Source: Ornithodoros turicata (lineage: Eukaryota; Arthropoda; Arachnida; Ixodida; Argasidae). From it: a DNA stretch of 64,000 nucleotides. Shown in pieces: positions 53,999 through 64,000 of the stretch (positions are counted from its first letter, which is position 1; each line of letters begins with the position of its first letter). The stretch covers positions 96,410,668 to 96,474,667 of the forward strand of contig NC_088203.1 in NCBI RefSeq assembly GCF_037126465.1, in the 5' to 3' direction. Position numbers and translations under genes: made by a program. A model generated the notes under the pieces. The model was given only the letters and a program-made list of their open reading frames with translations. It was not told the DNA's origin and ran no database searches.

Positions 53999-54588
53999 CT
54001 CATGACCCCTTTCAGACAGACAGTGCGCCGACTGTAGCTAACGAGTGATATAAAACACGTTCCAGCAGCGCATGGCACTACGCTGAAGCTTAAATGAAAT
54101 GGAGCTGCAGTGTGCCCACCAGGGAGGACCACATAGCTCCAGACACCATCCAGTTAGATGAAGATGAAGAAGAAGAAGGTTTTTCCGCCAGTAACTATCC
54201 TGTGAGCACGGAGATCGACCAGTTGTATAGACGTGGCTGTGGGGTCTCTATAACGCACGTTTTTGTTGCGAACGCGGTGCCCCATTACACAGCTTGCTGA
54301 CTCGTCCTGTTATAGCCGAAAAGAACGACTGATAGCCAGTTAGCCTCTGAGATAGCGTTCGATCATTTCGTTCTGTTGTACCGTATGTCAAGAGGAGAAG
54401 ACATCTCCTGCTCAGCGTATATGCGCATTCTATAGTAACAACGACTACAGCAGTACTCGGGCAATGTCCGTGTTGAGACATCGCTAAGCAGGTCGTCCTG
54501 AAGTCTTTCAAACGAACGGGTAGCTTTGACTGGATATTTGCTCTGACGGCCGTCGGTCACCTGGTCTGTGCTGCTACTGGAAAGTAAG

Positions 54589-56282
54589 ATGAAACCTACT
54601 CTGTACTTCATTTTTTGTGTGGCCACAGCGGTTGCAACCGACATCACAGTATACACTACCGGTGGTCGGATTCGTGGCGCCGTTGAACGGACACGGGGCA
54701 TACCCGTCGCCCGCTTCCTCGGCATTCCGTACGCAAAACCTCCGTTAGCTTCACTTCGGTATCGATCGCCGGAACCAGCTTCGTCATGGCAAGGAGTTCT
54801 AGAAACTAAAGAGTTTCGTGCTGCATGTGCTCAAGCCAACGGATCCTTTCCGCCAGACTCTCCCTGGCTTGTAGACAAGAGAATCGTGAGTGAAGATTGC
54901 TTGTTTCTGAACATCTGGGCCCCACAGACGCGCACCAAGAGGAAGTCAATTGTGATATTTATCCACGGCGGTGGCTTCCGTACTGGTACGCCATCGACGG
55001 AGCTGTACGACGGAAAGTTGTTGGCAGCTGTCGGAGGCATTATGGTAGTAAGCGTGGCGTATCGTCTTGGCAGTTTGGGTTTTCTCTACACCGGAGAGGA
55101 CAGTTCGCCCGGAAATTACGGTCTGTTGGATCAGGAGCTAGCTATTCGCTGGATATGGGACAATGCAGAAGTTTTTGGAGGCGACAGGGCTTCAATAACG
55201 CTCTATGGCGAAAGCACAGGCGCAAGCAGCACATGTCTTCATCTCCTGGCGATTCGAAATGCAGGAATTGTGCGTCGTGCCATAATGGCGAGCCCGAGCC
55301 CTTACGGGCTACATCCGCAGAACGCAATTGGTCGTGAGTTGGCGACAAGGCTGGCGGAAGCCGTCGGATGCGAGGTGAATGGAGACGAGTGGATCAAGGT
55401 CGTGTCTTGCCTACGGTCAGTTCCAATTGAAGCCATACTACAAGCAGAAGACACACAATACCCTGACATGCTCCTCACTTTCACGCCGTCGTTCGGCCAC
55501 GGCTACGTACCGCGGCCATTTCAGGAAACACTTCGAGACCCGCATCTCATCCCTATTGATGCCTTATTGATCGGCGTAAATGCACAGGAAGGAAGCATAT
55601 TCCTCTACACCGAAGACCCGGAACGTTTCAACATGAACAGTGAACCTGAAGGACTGACCTACTCTGAGGTGCTAGCGTTTATGACTCGTCACTTCTATCC
55701 TGGCTTACCAGAAGCTTTGCAAAACGCCACTACCCGCGATTTTGAGGCAAACGTCCAGCAGGGAGAAGGAATACTTCAGTCGCTGACAAACGCTTTAGGC
55801 GACCTTCTAATTACGTGTCAAACAGAATTTTTTGCTGAAGCATATGCGAAGCAAAACTACAAGGTCTACTACTATGTATTCGATCATCGGTCAGTGAAAA
55901 GTCGCTTTCCTGTGTGGATGGGCGCAGCGCACTTTACCGAGCTCGAGTACACCTTCGGTATGCCGTTTCGGTTTCCAGAGCGCTACACAGACCTGGATCG
56001 GGAGCAGAGTATGCTAATGATGAAACATTTCACGCACTTCATCAACACAGGGTAAGTACAGCCGGCATACCACCGCTCAGACGCTGCCACTACAGTGTGT
56101 GTATCTCGTTTTACAGAAGGCCAACCTCACCAGATGGCACCGAATGGCCCACTTACACCAAGGAAGACCCTCATCATGTAAGACTTCATGCTAGCAACAC
56201 CAGCGTCGGTACTGCGTTCCATGAAAACGGGTGTCGTCTTTTCCGCGAAGCTTACGTTTCAGTCGGCCTCATAAAACCATGA
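54589..56282 (+). CDS. Carboxylesterase gene 3 (type B, GESTG variant)
   Basis: Exons 54589-56051 and 56117-56282, 65-bp intron (GTAAGT ... TTTTACAG, phase 2), 542 residues, leader MKPTLYFIFCVATAVAT. AATAAA follows at 56309-56314. HGGGF is present; Ser209 sits in GESTG instead of the usual GESAG; acid Glu334 reads AQEGS where genes 1 and 2 have THEGS/AHEGS; His448 is in GAAHFTEL. The triad is therefore complete but two neighbouring positions are altered, which could change substrate range or rate. The last exon encodes FHENGCRLFREAY and ends GLIKP. The upstream in-frame GTG at 54568 is unlikely to be used; the ATG at 54589 directly precedes the leader. Confidence 0.93.
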
Positions 56283-56314
56283 GAAGCACAGACGAGCGAA
56301 AGTCGTGAAATAAA

Positions 56315-57118
56315 ATTTACTTGTGTGTCATGTTTTAGTTTTACTGCGTTCATTACCCGCCGAAAATTGTCGCAACTCGCCTATTGTTCCGGCTGTTCCT
56401 TACTTTTCTTATCATTACCAACAAGTGTCACAAACGTGCGAAGCGGTCACAGTTGCATTGATGTGCCCATTACTCGCAGAAGTGAATATTTAGGACATGT
56501 CACTTGTTGAATAAGATGCATGTCTCGTTGGAAGCGAGCATGTGACTTGTGCGCGTTCTCTCGTCTGTTGTCAAAAGTTCTGTTTTTTGTACCGTACTAT
56601 AACGTCATTGGTTAGCGTTTCCTAGCCCTCAGTGCAACGCAGTCTGGTCTTGTTAAAAAAAAAAAAGAACGCTGCAGCTCTCGGCAACCACTTAACCCAG
56701 GTGGGGTTACGACACGTGCTGAGACTAATACACCAACCAGTGACGGCGACCTCAAGGTGCATTCTGAACACTTTCCAGGGTTTGATCAATCATGCAGACG
56801 TACATTTGCACATAATGTTTCTGTAACACACCCGTTTCTTTTTATTCGTCTTTTCTCTCCCTCATTTTCTTTTTGTTTTTCCACACGGTGTCAATGCGAT
56901 TTGATTCCGTAAAATACAATCCCCTCTAAATGTCAATCGTTCATTAACGGGCTTGATCGCGCAGTTTGTTGTGTTTTGAATATGAGGCCACTGACACGTC
57001 CTTAACTAGTTCACTCCTCGAGCGAAGGTATCGGTTTAGGAATTGAAGCGGCCGCTTCGGCCGTACCCAAATTGGCGAGGCTCGCTATTGCGACCACCGT
57101 TGCAAGTGACTACAGCGA
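56315..57118. other. 3' flank of esterase gene 3
   Basis: Nothing coding recognised; short A-run near 56657. The left part of the Harbinger relic may begin within it. Confidence 0.4.
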
Positions 57119-57880
57119 TGAGGTTCTATGCTGCTGGTACGTTTCAGCTGGCCAACGCGGACATTTCCAGTGTGTCGCAACCGACAGTACGGCGACAAAT
57201 TTCCGTTTGATCTGTTTCTAAGCATGGACGAGTGGACGAAATGAAAATTCTTCATGTCAGTATGTAAAAGGCCTCGCCACGCAAAGTTCTTCTACCGAAC
57301 TGTAATATGTAAGAGGAGTATACCTCCAGCCTTGTCATAGTTACATTTTCTCATTGTCTGTGTTCCCATTATAGGCTACAACTGGCCCAGAACTGCTGTT
57401 TTTTTCTTTTTTTTTTAAGTTGTCGCTAGTTGGCATGGCTCTGTCCACAACAGCTGTGCCAAGTTCTTGTACGAAGATCGTTTGTTACCTGCCATTCCGC
57501 TTGGTGACAGTGGTTATCCATGTCTTCCATATCTTCTGACACCCTTACAATAACCGCGCTCGCAAGCTGAGAAGCGATACAACACCGCTCACATAAAGAC
57601 CAGCAACACGGTTGAGCGAGCCTTTGGGGCGGTTACGACTACCCTGTTGAGCTTTCTTCGTGCCAGCGGCCTCTCGACCAGCCTCTAAGGCCACTTCTGT
57701 GTGTGTGTTCTTTTCTCTCTTTTCTTTTTTCTTGAAGAAATAGCAAGTCGGCCTATACGCCTGACTAACCTTTCCTCCCTTTCTTTTTCTTTTTTCAATA
57801 AACAAAGTCCTCCCCCCCCCCCCTCCCCACGAGCCTTTGGTGTGTGAAAGCGACTCTTTGCATGCCTAGACATGAAACTT
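57119..57880 (+). pseudogene. Harbinger (HARBI1-like) transposase relic
   Basis: Fragments in order: MRFYAAGTFQLANADISSVS and QPTVRR (57119-57210), IPLGDSGYPCLPYLLTP (57495-57545), RYNTAHIKTSNTVERAFG (57570-57625) and, after a LINE insertion, KRLFACLD (57850-57872). These match PIF/Harbinger nuclease motifs. The middle with the DDE residues is mostly deleted and frames are broken. Confidence 0.7.
57628..57829 (+). mobile_element. 3' end of a family-A LINE in the Harbinger relic
   Basis: Exact 11-bp duplication CGAGCCTTTGG (57617-57627 and 57830-57840). The insert reads VTTTLLSFLRASGLSTSL and stop, then a 3' UTR with AATAGCAAGTCGGCC and CAATAAAC plus a C-run. Confidence 0.85.
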
Positions 57881-58154
57881 TAAACCAAATTCGAGACATC
57901 CGTCAAAACCATAACTGCGTGCAACAATGCACAACAGTACACGAACAATGATCGATTCGTGGGAGCTATAGCAGATGCCCCACAACGTATGAATGAAACA
58001 GCCTTCTGGGGAGTGCCGAGGCTCCACCACGACATCAGGAGCAGCCGTACGAGGGGCGCTCATCTCTAGGAATTCTGCGAATAGACCTCTCCCTGTTTGT
58101 AAACAAATGACGTCATGGTGTTCTACAGTGCCACCAGTTTGGTAGGGTTGAAGT

Positions 58155-58630
58155 TAGGGTTGCCACCCTTGGTAGCGAAGAATACCGGCGGAGGGAGAGG
58201 AGGTGGAATAGAGGGAAAGGAGGACAGGCTCGTGGAATAGGGAAAGTCGGTGAGGGGTGGACGAGCACTCGCACATAGAGAGATTGAGAGAGAGAGAGAG
58301 AGCGTGCTCGCTCAAGATACTACGAGGAAACATGTTCCTCTGTGTGGCGGGATCATTGATGCTAGAAATAAAAATGATAATAATAATAACAATGAACATT
58401 AATAAGAATGAATAACTAAGAAAACGACTGGTGACTGCGGAGCTGTGTCTGCGTTCCAGATTTATTCAAGCTGTAGTGGAATGCTGAAGGGAAAATCCTG
58501 TATAAGCCCTTATGAAAGGTCTTGAGCCACAAATACCGGCAAAAGGCTGCCGGTATCACCGTCCTACCGGCAACCGGCAGAGCGCCCAAATAACCGGCCG
58601 TGCCGGTATAATACCGGCCTGGCAACCCTA
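58155..58630. mobile_element. hAT-type MITE with CCGGTA motifs
   Basis: Exact 8-bp duplication GTTGAAGT (58147-58154 and 58631-58638). Ends TAGGGTTGCCACCC and, inverted, TAGGGTTGCCAGGCC. ACCGGCA/CCGGTAT motifs cluster at both ends, densest at the right. A (GA)n tract and TAA repeats lie inside. Confidence 0.88.
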
Positions 58631-58638
58631 GTTGAAGT

Positions 58639-59141
58639 ACGCTCAAAGCTAGGGGGCGAACAAGGTCCCCCCAAAGCCACGGTCTTGAGAGGATTAGATG
58701 GGCCTTAATGGGACGCGACCTACTTTTCTTTCAGTAGGGGGCAGCGAGTAAGTGCCAAGAGACAACTGTGTCGACATATGTCTGCAAGCATGTCTTTTCT
58801 GTGATGAACATCAATAAGTTAAAGTTACGCTCACAACTAACAAACGAACACCTCAACCTAGTACTTAAGGTTATAGTTGCGCAGACGTTCACATGATGTT
58901 GACGCAACAGTTAAAAACAAGAGATGCCAAATTTCCCCATGATAAGCAAATAAAAAGGATTCCTGACCGTGTGATTGAGCAACGCTAAGTAATACCACGC
59001 TTCATTGGAAATACGTTTTGTGTCGTTCTAATTCTGTGTGTGTCATCTATATCAGATACCCCAAAGCCGTGATACGCGGCCCGCGTAATTCCCCAACGAC
59101 TCAATGCGGCCCGCGGACGCGAATGAGTTCGGCACCCCTGC
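58639..59141. other. Spacer before the duplicated flank
   Basis: No feature recognised. Confidence 0.4.
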
Positions 59142-59705
59142 TAGAGATGACCCATGACCTGGCAGGCTACATAAAGCACAACACCAGTATCATCCAATGC
59201 ATAGGCGGAGAGTTTTCAATCAGCCGAAGGGTGCTGGGGCCCCCCTCCCCCCTCCTTTTATACACAGAGGTGGGGAATTCCGTGTCGTGACCTTGTGAGG
59301 CAAATTTTTACAGGATTTTCATGATCACTCTCATGAAACGCGCGATTCTTGGGATACCCCCGAAACTTTCATGTTGCGTGTCAGCTGGGCAGACTTTCCG
59401 GAAGGGACCTGCCCTCCTTGGGAAAGTTCCAGGAGGGCTCAGCCCCCCCCCCCCCCCCCCACACACACACAAAGTCGGCGCCTATGATCATGCAGCGCAT
59501 TGAAGTGGTTGAGGGCTCCGGAACAACATACACAATGCTGGATCCTATCGCCTTACCACTATATCCATACGAAATGGATAATTTCGAAAAGTTGAAGTTC
59601 CTTAACGTGCTCCGAATATCTCTGACAAACGGTTCTGGAAGCAGTGTTTGCCCCACTCACATTCCTACCGTCCTACAATAGATCCCGCGATTTTCGTGTT
59701 TTTAG
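59142..59705 (+). repeat. Duplicated 5' flank of esterase gene 4
   Basis: Counterpart of 52856-53475, with the same C-run and (AC)n near 59443-59470. The similarity continues through 59706-60030 and, after the Tigger insertion, from 63539 to the gene 4 start. Confidence 0.8.
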
Positions 59706-60030
59706 TTCGCACCGTTCGCTTTGCATGCTCATAACCTCTTTCCGACAGACAGGTCGTTGACTGATGCTAACGAGTGATATAAAACACGTTATGCCAGCAG
59801 CGCATGGCAGCAGGTGTTTCCGCCAGTAACTATCCTGTGAGCACGGAGATCGACCAGATGTGTAGACGTGGCTGTGGGGTCTCTATAATGCACATTTTTA
59901 TAGCGAAAGTGGTGCCCCCTTACACAGTTTGCATGACTCATCCTGTTATACCAAAAAAGAGCGACTGATTCAGACAGTTAGCCTCTGAGATAGCGTTCAA
60001 TTTCATTCTGCGGTATCATATGTCAAGTGG

Positions 60031-60277
60031 TGGTAACCAAGGTCGTGCTGAAGACTGAGAGGTGGTAGGTTCGAATCCTACCGCCGGCTGTGATGTCTGA
60101 GGTTTTCCTTGGGTTTTCCGATGACTTTCCCGACGAATGTCGGCATAGCTCCCCCTGAAGTCGGCCCAGGACACATACTAATCCCACTGTCCCCCACTTC
60201 TCCCTGCTGTCACCTCTCCATCTGTCCACATCTGTACGCCGCTCATAGCCACAGTTGCTTCGCGGCGCTAATGGGAC
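60031..60277 (+). mobile_element. tRNA-derived SINE, second copy
   Basis: B box GGTTCGAATCC at about 60068-60078 and body phrases GTCGGCATAGCTCC and CATAGCCACAGTTGCTTCG match the copy at 20203-20497 on the other strand. The A-box part is missing here. Confidence 0.7.
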
Positions 60278-61147
60278 CAATGCTCCTTCCCGCAGATTTT
60301 GGTCATAAAGCGAATTCTCACGTTAACGAGCAACATGAATGATGATCCACGTAAGCCCTTCATAAAAGAAGTCTGCTTGACTCTGTCTAGTTTATTGAAG
60401 GCGCAGACATTGCAGGCACAGTATTCCATTGCAATTTATGTTATTTTACTGACACAATTTATTAAGTATTCACAACCTTACACTTTAATTACAAGTTATC
60501 GATTAAAGAAATCAGTTAAAAGCGTCCGCTTAGAGAAACTGTCGATGTGCAGCTTTTCCGCAATGCTAAATACATTCTGGGCGTCCTTGTGTTGGAGAAT
60601 GAAAATTGTCATCGTCAAAATTGTCCTTGTGTTGCTCGAAGAACCGAAGAGCCACGCTGAGCCCTGACATACCTATTCGGAGCCCTCGCCCGACGGAGCG
60701 TCCCTATTTGTCTCACCTGTAGGACAGACAAGCTCCAAAATATCATCATCAGAAAGTATCTCTGCGACGTCTTCAGTGCTGTCGATATCAACATATGCTT
60801 GAGCTGCACAATCACTGCTCGGAAAACTGCCTTTGGCAAGCAGGCCCATGAGTTCAGCAAGTGGAATGGCATCAAGAGGATCCTCACCGTCAGGTCCCAT
60901 GGCTCGAGCTAGTATCCTGCGCCGTCAGCAGTTCTTAACATCACAGGTCACCTTGTCCCACGATCGCAAGTAGACTCGAACGGAGATCAACAGTCTGCGG
61001 CTTTTCGTTTTCGGCACAGGCGAGGTAGTGGCGAACAAGTTCAGTTCTGTACGATGCTTTCGCTGCTCGAATGATGGCCGCATCCAGAGGCTGCAGCCTA
61101 GCTGCGGTGTTCGCTGGCAAAAACTCGACCCTCAATTTCTTAAGGTT

Positions 61148-61259
61148 GTTGTAGGAAAATTTAATACGACGTGGAACGGTCAGTACATGGACAGCGCCTC
61201 AAAACAATATTTACAATCTTATTTACGATCTTTTCAATCTTTTTCTTTTTCTTAAGGTT
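61148..61259. repeat. 112-bp insertion inside the Tigger gene
   Basis: CTTAAGGTT is present at 61139-61147 and again at 61251-61259. Removing one copy and the intervening stretch restores continuity of the transposase frame between ENLK and RVEFLP. The insert ends in a pyrimidine-rich run, which reads A-rich on the minus strand. Confidence 0.6.
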
Positions 61260-61954
61260 CTCGCGGTCCACAACATGACAACCAGCGTTGTCCACAAGTA
61301 GCAGAGCACTCTTGTTTTCCGCTTGAAGCGACTGGTCGAACTTCCGTAGGATGTCATTGAAGATGCCACCGGCCATTCAAGCCTTCTTGTTTAATAAATA
61401 GTCACAATAGATGCACGGGTCGAATACCTTTCCAAACAACCTCGGTCGCGCTGCCTTGCAAATAATCACAGGGTTCCGGTTGTCTGAGCCACTCGCGTTC
61501 ACCAAAATGGCGACTGTAATCCGGTCCTTGCTCTGCTTTGTTTCTGCTCCGGCCGCCGTCACGAGGTTGCGTGCTAGTCCAAGCCTGAACAAGAGTCCAG
61601 TCTCATCCATGTTATAAATCTCGTCCGTGTAACTGGCGAGAATTTAATGAAGGCTGAGCCTTCCCAGCGTCACGGAAGCTTGATCTACGGATGCAGCCCC
61701 TCCATACAAAGTAAAGCTGCGGATACCGGAGCGTTTCTTGAAGCGCACAAGCCAACCCGTCGAATAGTTAGGCCTTCGATACCAGCGGGGATGGACGAAA
61801 TGAAGGGCTTTTCAGAGCAAAAAGGACCAAATGCGGAGTATTCCTACGAACGAAAACTTACCGAGAAGACTTCCGTACAGCTTTGCTTTTTCTATCAACA
61901 TGGCATCGCTGACCACCGCTCCTCTAGCCCTGATGTCGTTGAACCACGTTAGCA

Positions 61955-62934
61955 CACAGTAAACTTTTTAAAACTTTCTTGGTGTAAATGGCTTGTCCCA
62001 TGGCGCACACCTTTTTGGTGGTGCCTTTACACTCAAATGATGGGTGTTTTCTAATGCACCCTTTAGTTAAGTGTATTCCTAATAAAACACTGTTATAATG
62101 GGTATTTAAAAACAAAAACACCTTTAAAATGGGAGTATTCAATTGAAAACACCTTTTATGATGGAATTATTTGCTAGCAAATATTCCCTCGCAAATAGTG
62201 TAATAGGAGCTTCCGCGGCAGCATACCGACACCACTGGCCGAGACATACAGTTCGACGTTCTTGCTTCTATGGCAAGCAGCACCGCGAACGCGGTATACT
62301 TCCAGCCGTGGTTCCATCGTAGAACCTAAACCGGAGTGCAATGCGTCGCAGGCACGCCTCGTTAGCTTGTTAACACTGTGGGACCAACGTGAGTGCAGAG
62401 GAATAAAGAGACCTGGGGCACCCTGAGTAGCCTATATTGGCGTGTCGGATGTATCATATACTGAAATAAAATTTGTTGGGGCACGTTCGTTACATGTGGT
62501 GGGGCGGGAAACGTTTGTAACGGTGGCGGGAATATGTTTTTGCAATTAACACCCACGCTTGCAACGAGTCAAAGGTATAAGCTAAATTTCTAACATCCCT
62601 CCCTGTCAAATACTGTGTTTTTAACTCAGGTTATCGTCTATAATGTGATTACTTGCTGAGCGGAGCTGTGAAACCAGCATAATTTTTCTCTCATGAAATA
62701 AAACACCAGTTTTAACACCATACTCCCAATTCAAATGGGTGTAAAAAAGGTGCATTCGACGGAAAACACCTGTTTCAACACCCCACTCTACACCCTTAAT
62801 GATCCACATTGGATAAGACTTGGTGTATGTCGATATTACACCTTTAGTAATGCACTTTTTGTGGAATAGAAAAGAGTGTTTTTATAAGAATACACCTTGT
62901 TTGAGCAAATAAAGGTGTAAAATGATTTACTGTG
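61955..62934. mobile_element. 980-bp MITE rich in ACACC/GGTGT motifs
   Basis: CACAGTAAA at 61955 is inverted as TTTACTGTG at 62926-62934. Removing the stretch joins the two halves of the Tigger N-terminal region (KAL to WFND). GGTGTAAA, AAAACACC and GGTGTTTT recur many times in both orientations. No transposase; target duplication unclear. Confidence 0.65.
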
Positions 62935-63714
62935 CAGTGCCTTCTCTAGGGACACATACTTTGGCTGCCTTGCTCGAACCGTGGTCGCTTCGTCGACGGG
63001 AACTTCCAGCCACATGCAGAAATGCTTCAGCACCGTGGAGACAGTCGACCTGCTTATCTCCAAGGAAAGTTCCCTCTTGGTCCAGTCGGCAAGTTCTTGA
63101 TGGGTAGAAGACCTCTCCTTGAACCACATGCATATCCGTTTCTTCATCCCGGCTGTGAGCTCCGTACGCTTGCGCTTCGCCGGTACTGGCCAAGTGACCG
63201 TCTTTTAACGCTTCTTGCTTGCACTAAAGTGAGCAGTGAGTCACCTTAGGGGTCGTGACTTTGGCATTCACCGCGCGTGTGTTTTCCCGGGACCATTGAA
63301 CTTTTGGGTCAGCCGAATGACTCAGTCAGTGGGGGACGGTCACAATAACCAGAGAGGAGTACACGTGTTCTCCCCAGTTCGTCCCCGGAATGTTGGTCAC
63401 AGTCGGATTATCGAGTTGTCATAATAACAAGTGGTCTTTACTCAGGACCTTCTTTGGGAGCCAACCGTGCCCCAGAAAGATGGTCACAAAGTGAGGATAT
63501 CATACTAACCAGTGTCATATTAACGAGCGTTGACTGTATGCTCATTCTATAGTTACAACCACTACAATAGTGCTCGGGCAAGGTCCGTGTGGAGACATCG
63601 CTAAGCAGGTCGTCCCGAAGTCTTTCAAGCAAACGGGTAGCTGTGACTGGATATTTGCTCCGACGGCCGTCGGCAACGAAAAGTCCCTGGTCCGTGCTGC
63701 TACTGGAAAGTAAG

Positions 63715-64000
63715 ATGAGTCGCAAAGCTATTCTGTACTGCATTTATTGTGTGGCCACAGCGGTTGCAACAGACATCACTGTGTACACTACCGGTGGTCG
63801 GATTCGTGGCGCCGTTGAACGGACACGGGGCATACCCGTCGCCCGCTTCCTCGGCATTCCGTACGCAAAACCTCCGTTAGGTTCACTTCGGTATCGATCG
63901 CCGGAACCAGCTTCGTCATGGCAAGGAGTTCTAGAAACTAAAGAGTTTCGTGCTGCATGTGCTCAAGCCAACGGATCCTTTCCGCCTGACACTCCCTGGC
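63715..64000 (+). CDS. Carboxylesterase gene 4, 5' part (cut by window end)
   Basis: ATG at 63715 starts MSRKAILYCIYCVATAVAT, a leader like that of gene 2, followed by GRIRGAVERTRGIPVARF and PYAKPPLGSLRYRSPEP. The 95 visible residues differ from gene 3 mainly in the leader and a few positions, and the DNA from about 63540 on is almost the same as 54415 on, so this is a recent duplicate. The catalytic centre lies outside the window, so intactness is unknown. Its distal promoter region carries the Tigger insertion. Confidence 0.9.
   Translation, partial: MSRKAILYCIYCVATAVATDITVYTTGGRIRGAVERTRGIPVARFLGIPYAKPPLGSLRYRSPEPASSWQGVLETKEFRAACAQANGSFPPDTPW

Larger units (their letters stand above)
60278..63536 (-). 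pseudogene. Broken Tigger (pogo-type) transposon
   Basis: The right end reads, inverted, CAGTCAACGCTCGTTAATAT and is followed by TA (63537-63538). On the minus strand transposase pieces occur in order: CENP-B-like helix-turn-helix (AGMKKRICMWFKERSSTHQE, 63160-62935), WFNDIRARGAVVSDAML (61945-61890), the DDE start YNMDETGLLFRLGLA (about 61600), SALLLVDNAGCH (about 61290), FLPANTAARLQPLDAAIIRA (about 61115), NC-stop-RR (about 60920) and an acidic tail SDDDILELV. A MITE, a 112-bp insert, a stop and a frameshift disable it. It lies in the upstream region of esterase gene 4. Confidence 0.82.

Noticed and set aside
54568..54588. Upstream GTG start for esterase gene 3 (and the matching GTG of gene 2 at 46644)
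   Set aside because: Eukaryotic initiation at GTG is unlikely; the next ATG directly precedes a good signal peptide.
1..64000. CRISPR arrays, operons, phage or plasmid functions
   Set aside because: No direct-repeat/spacer arrays and no bacterial gene organisation; all supported genes are spliced.

Overview
The window is nuclear DNA of an arthropod, most likely a chelicerate and probably a tick. The basis is spliced genes with GT-AG introns (many only 52-66 bp), a (TTAGG)n tract, a local carboxylesterase expansion, and a dense mix of non-LTR retrotransposons with RNase H, hAT, pogo/Tigger and Harbinger elements and a tRNA-derived SINE. The species assignment is inference; no bacterial, plasmid or CRISPR feature is present.

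Left part (1-13 kb): a 0.95-kb foldback palindrome, a Tigger-type terminal-inverted-repeat element, one orphan plus-strand exon, and a ten-exon minus-strand gene (12495 down to 4311) that I assembled exon by exon. It encodes a 931-residue Rho guanine nucleotide exchange factor with a disordered proline-rich N-terminus, a small Cys pair motif, a DH domain and a PH domain. 13-28 kb is repeat-rich and gene-poor, with a SINE, a TTAA-flanked MITE, an interstitial telomere-like tract and one tentative two-exon secreted gene. 28.1-30.5 kb holds a five-exon minus-strand gene for a secreted protein resembling the C16orf89/DUF4735 family.

Right part (30.9-64 kb): a cluster of type-B carboxylesterases with one shared architecture (one large coding exon, a 61-66 bp phase-2 intron, one last exon of about 166 bp). 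From left to right there is a shredded relic (-), gene 1 (-), gene 2 (-), gene 3 (+) and gene 4 (+, cut by the window end). Genes 2 and 3 are head to head, and homologous blocks recur upstream of all four readable genes, so the unit that duplicated included the promoter region. The gaps are filled by transposons: a young I-type LINE with an intact 1228-residue ORF2, a stack of nested LINEs at 47.9-52.7 kb, a ZMYM1-like hAT relic, a Harbinger relic, and a broken Tigger inserted in the upstream region of gene 4.

The most informative points are the nested insertions with readable target-site duplications, the paralogous empty site that dates one hAT insertion after the gene duplication, the SILK plus RVxF phosphatase-docking pair in the exchange factor, and a non-consensus GESTG nucleophile elbow in esterase gene 3.
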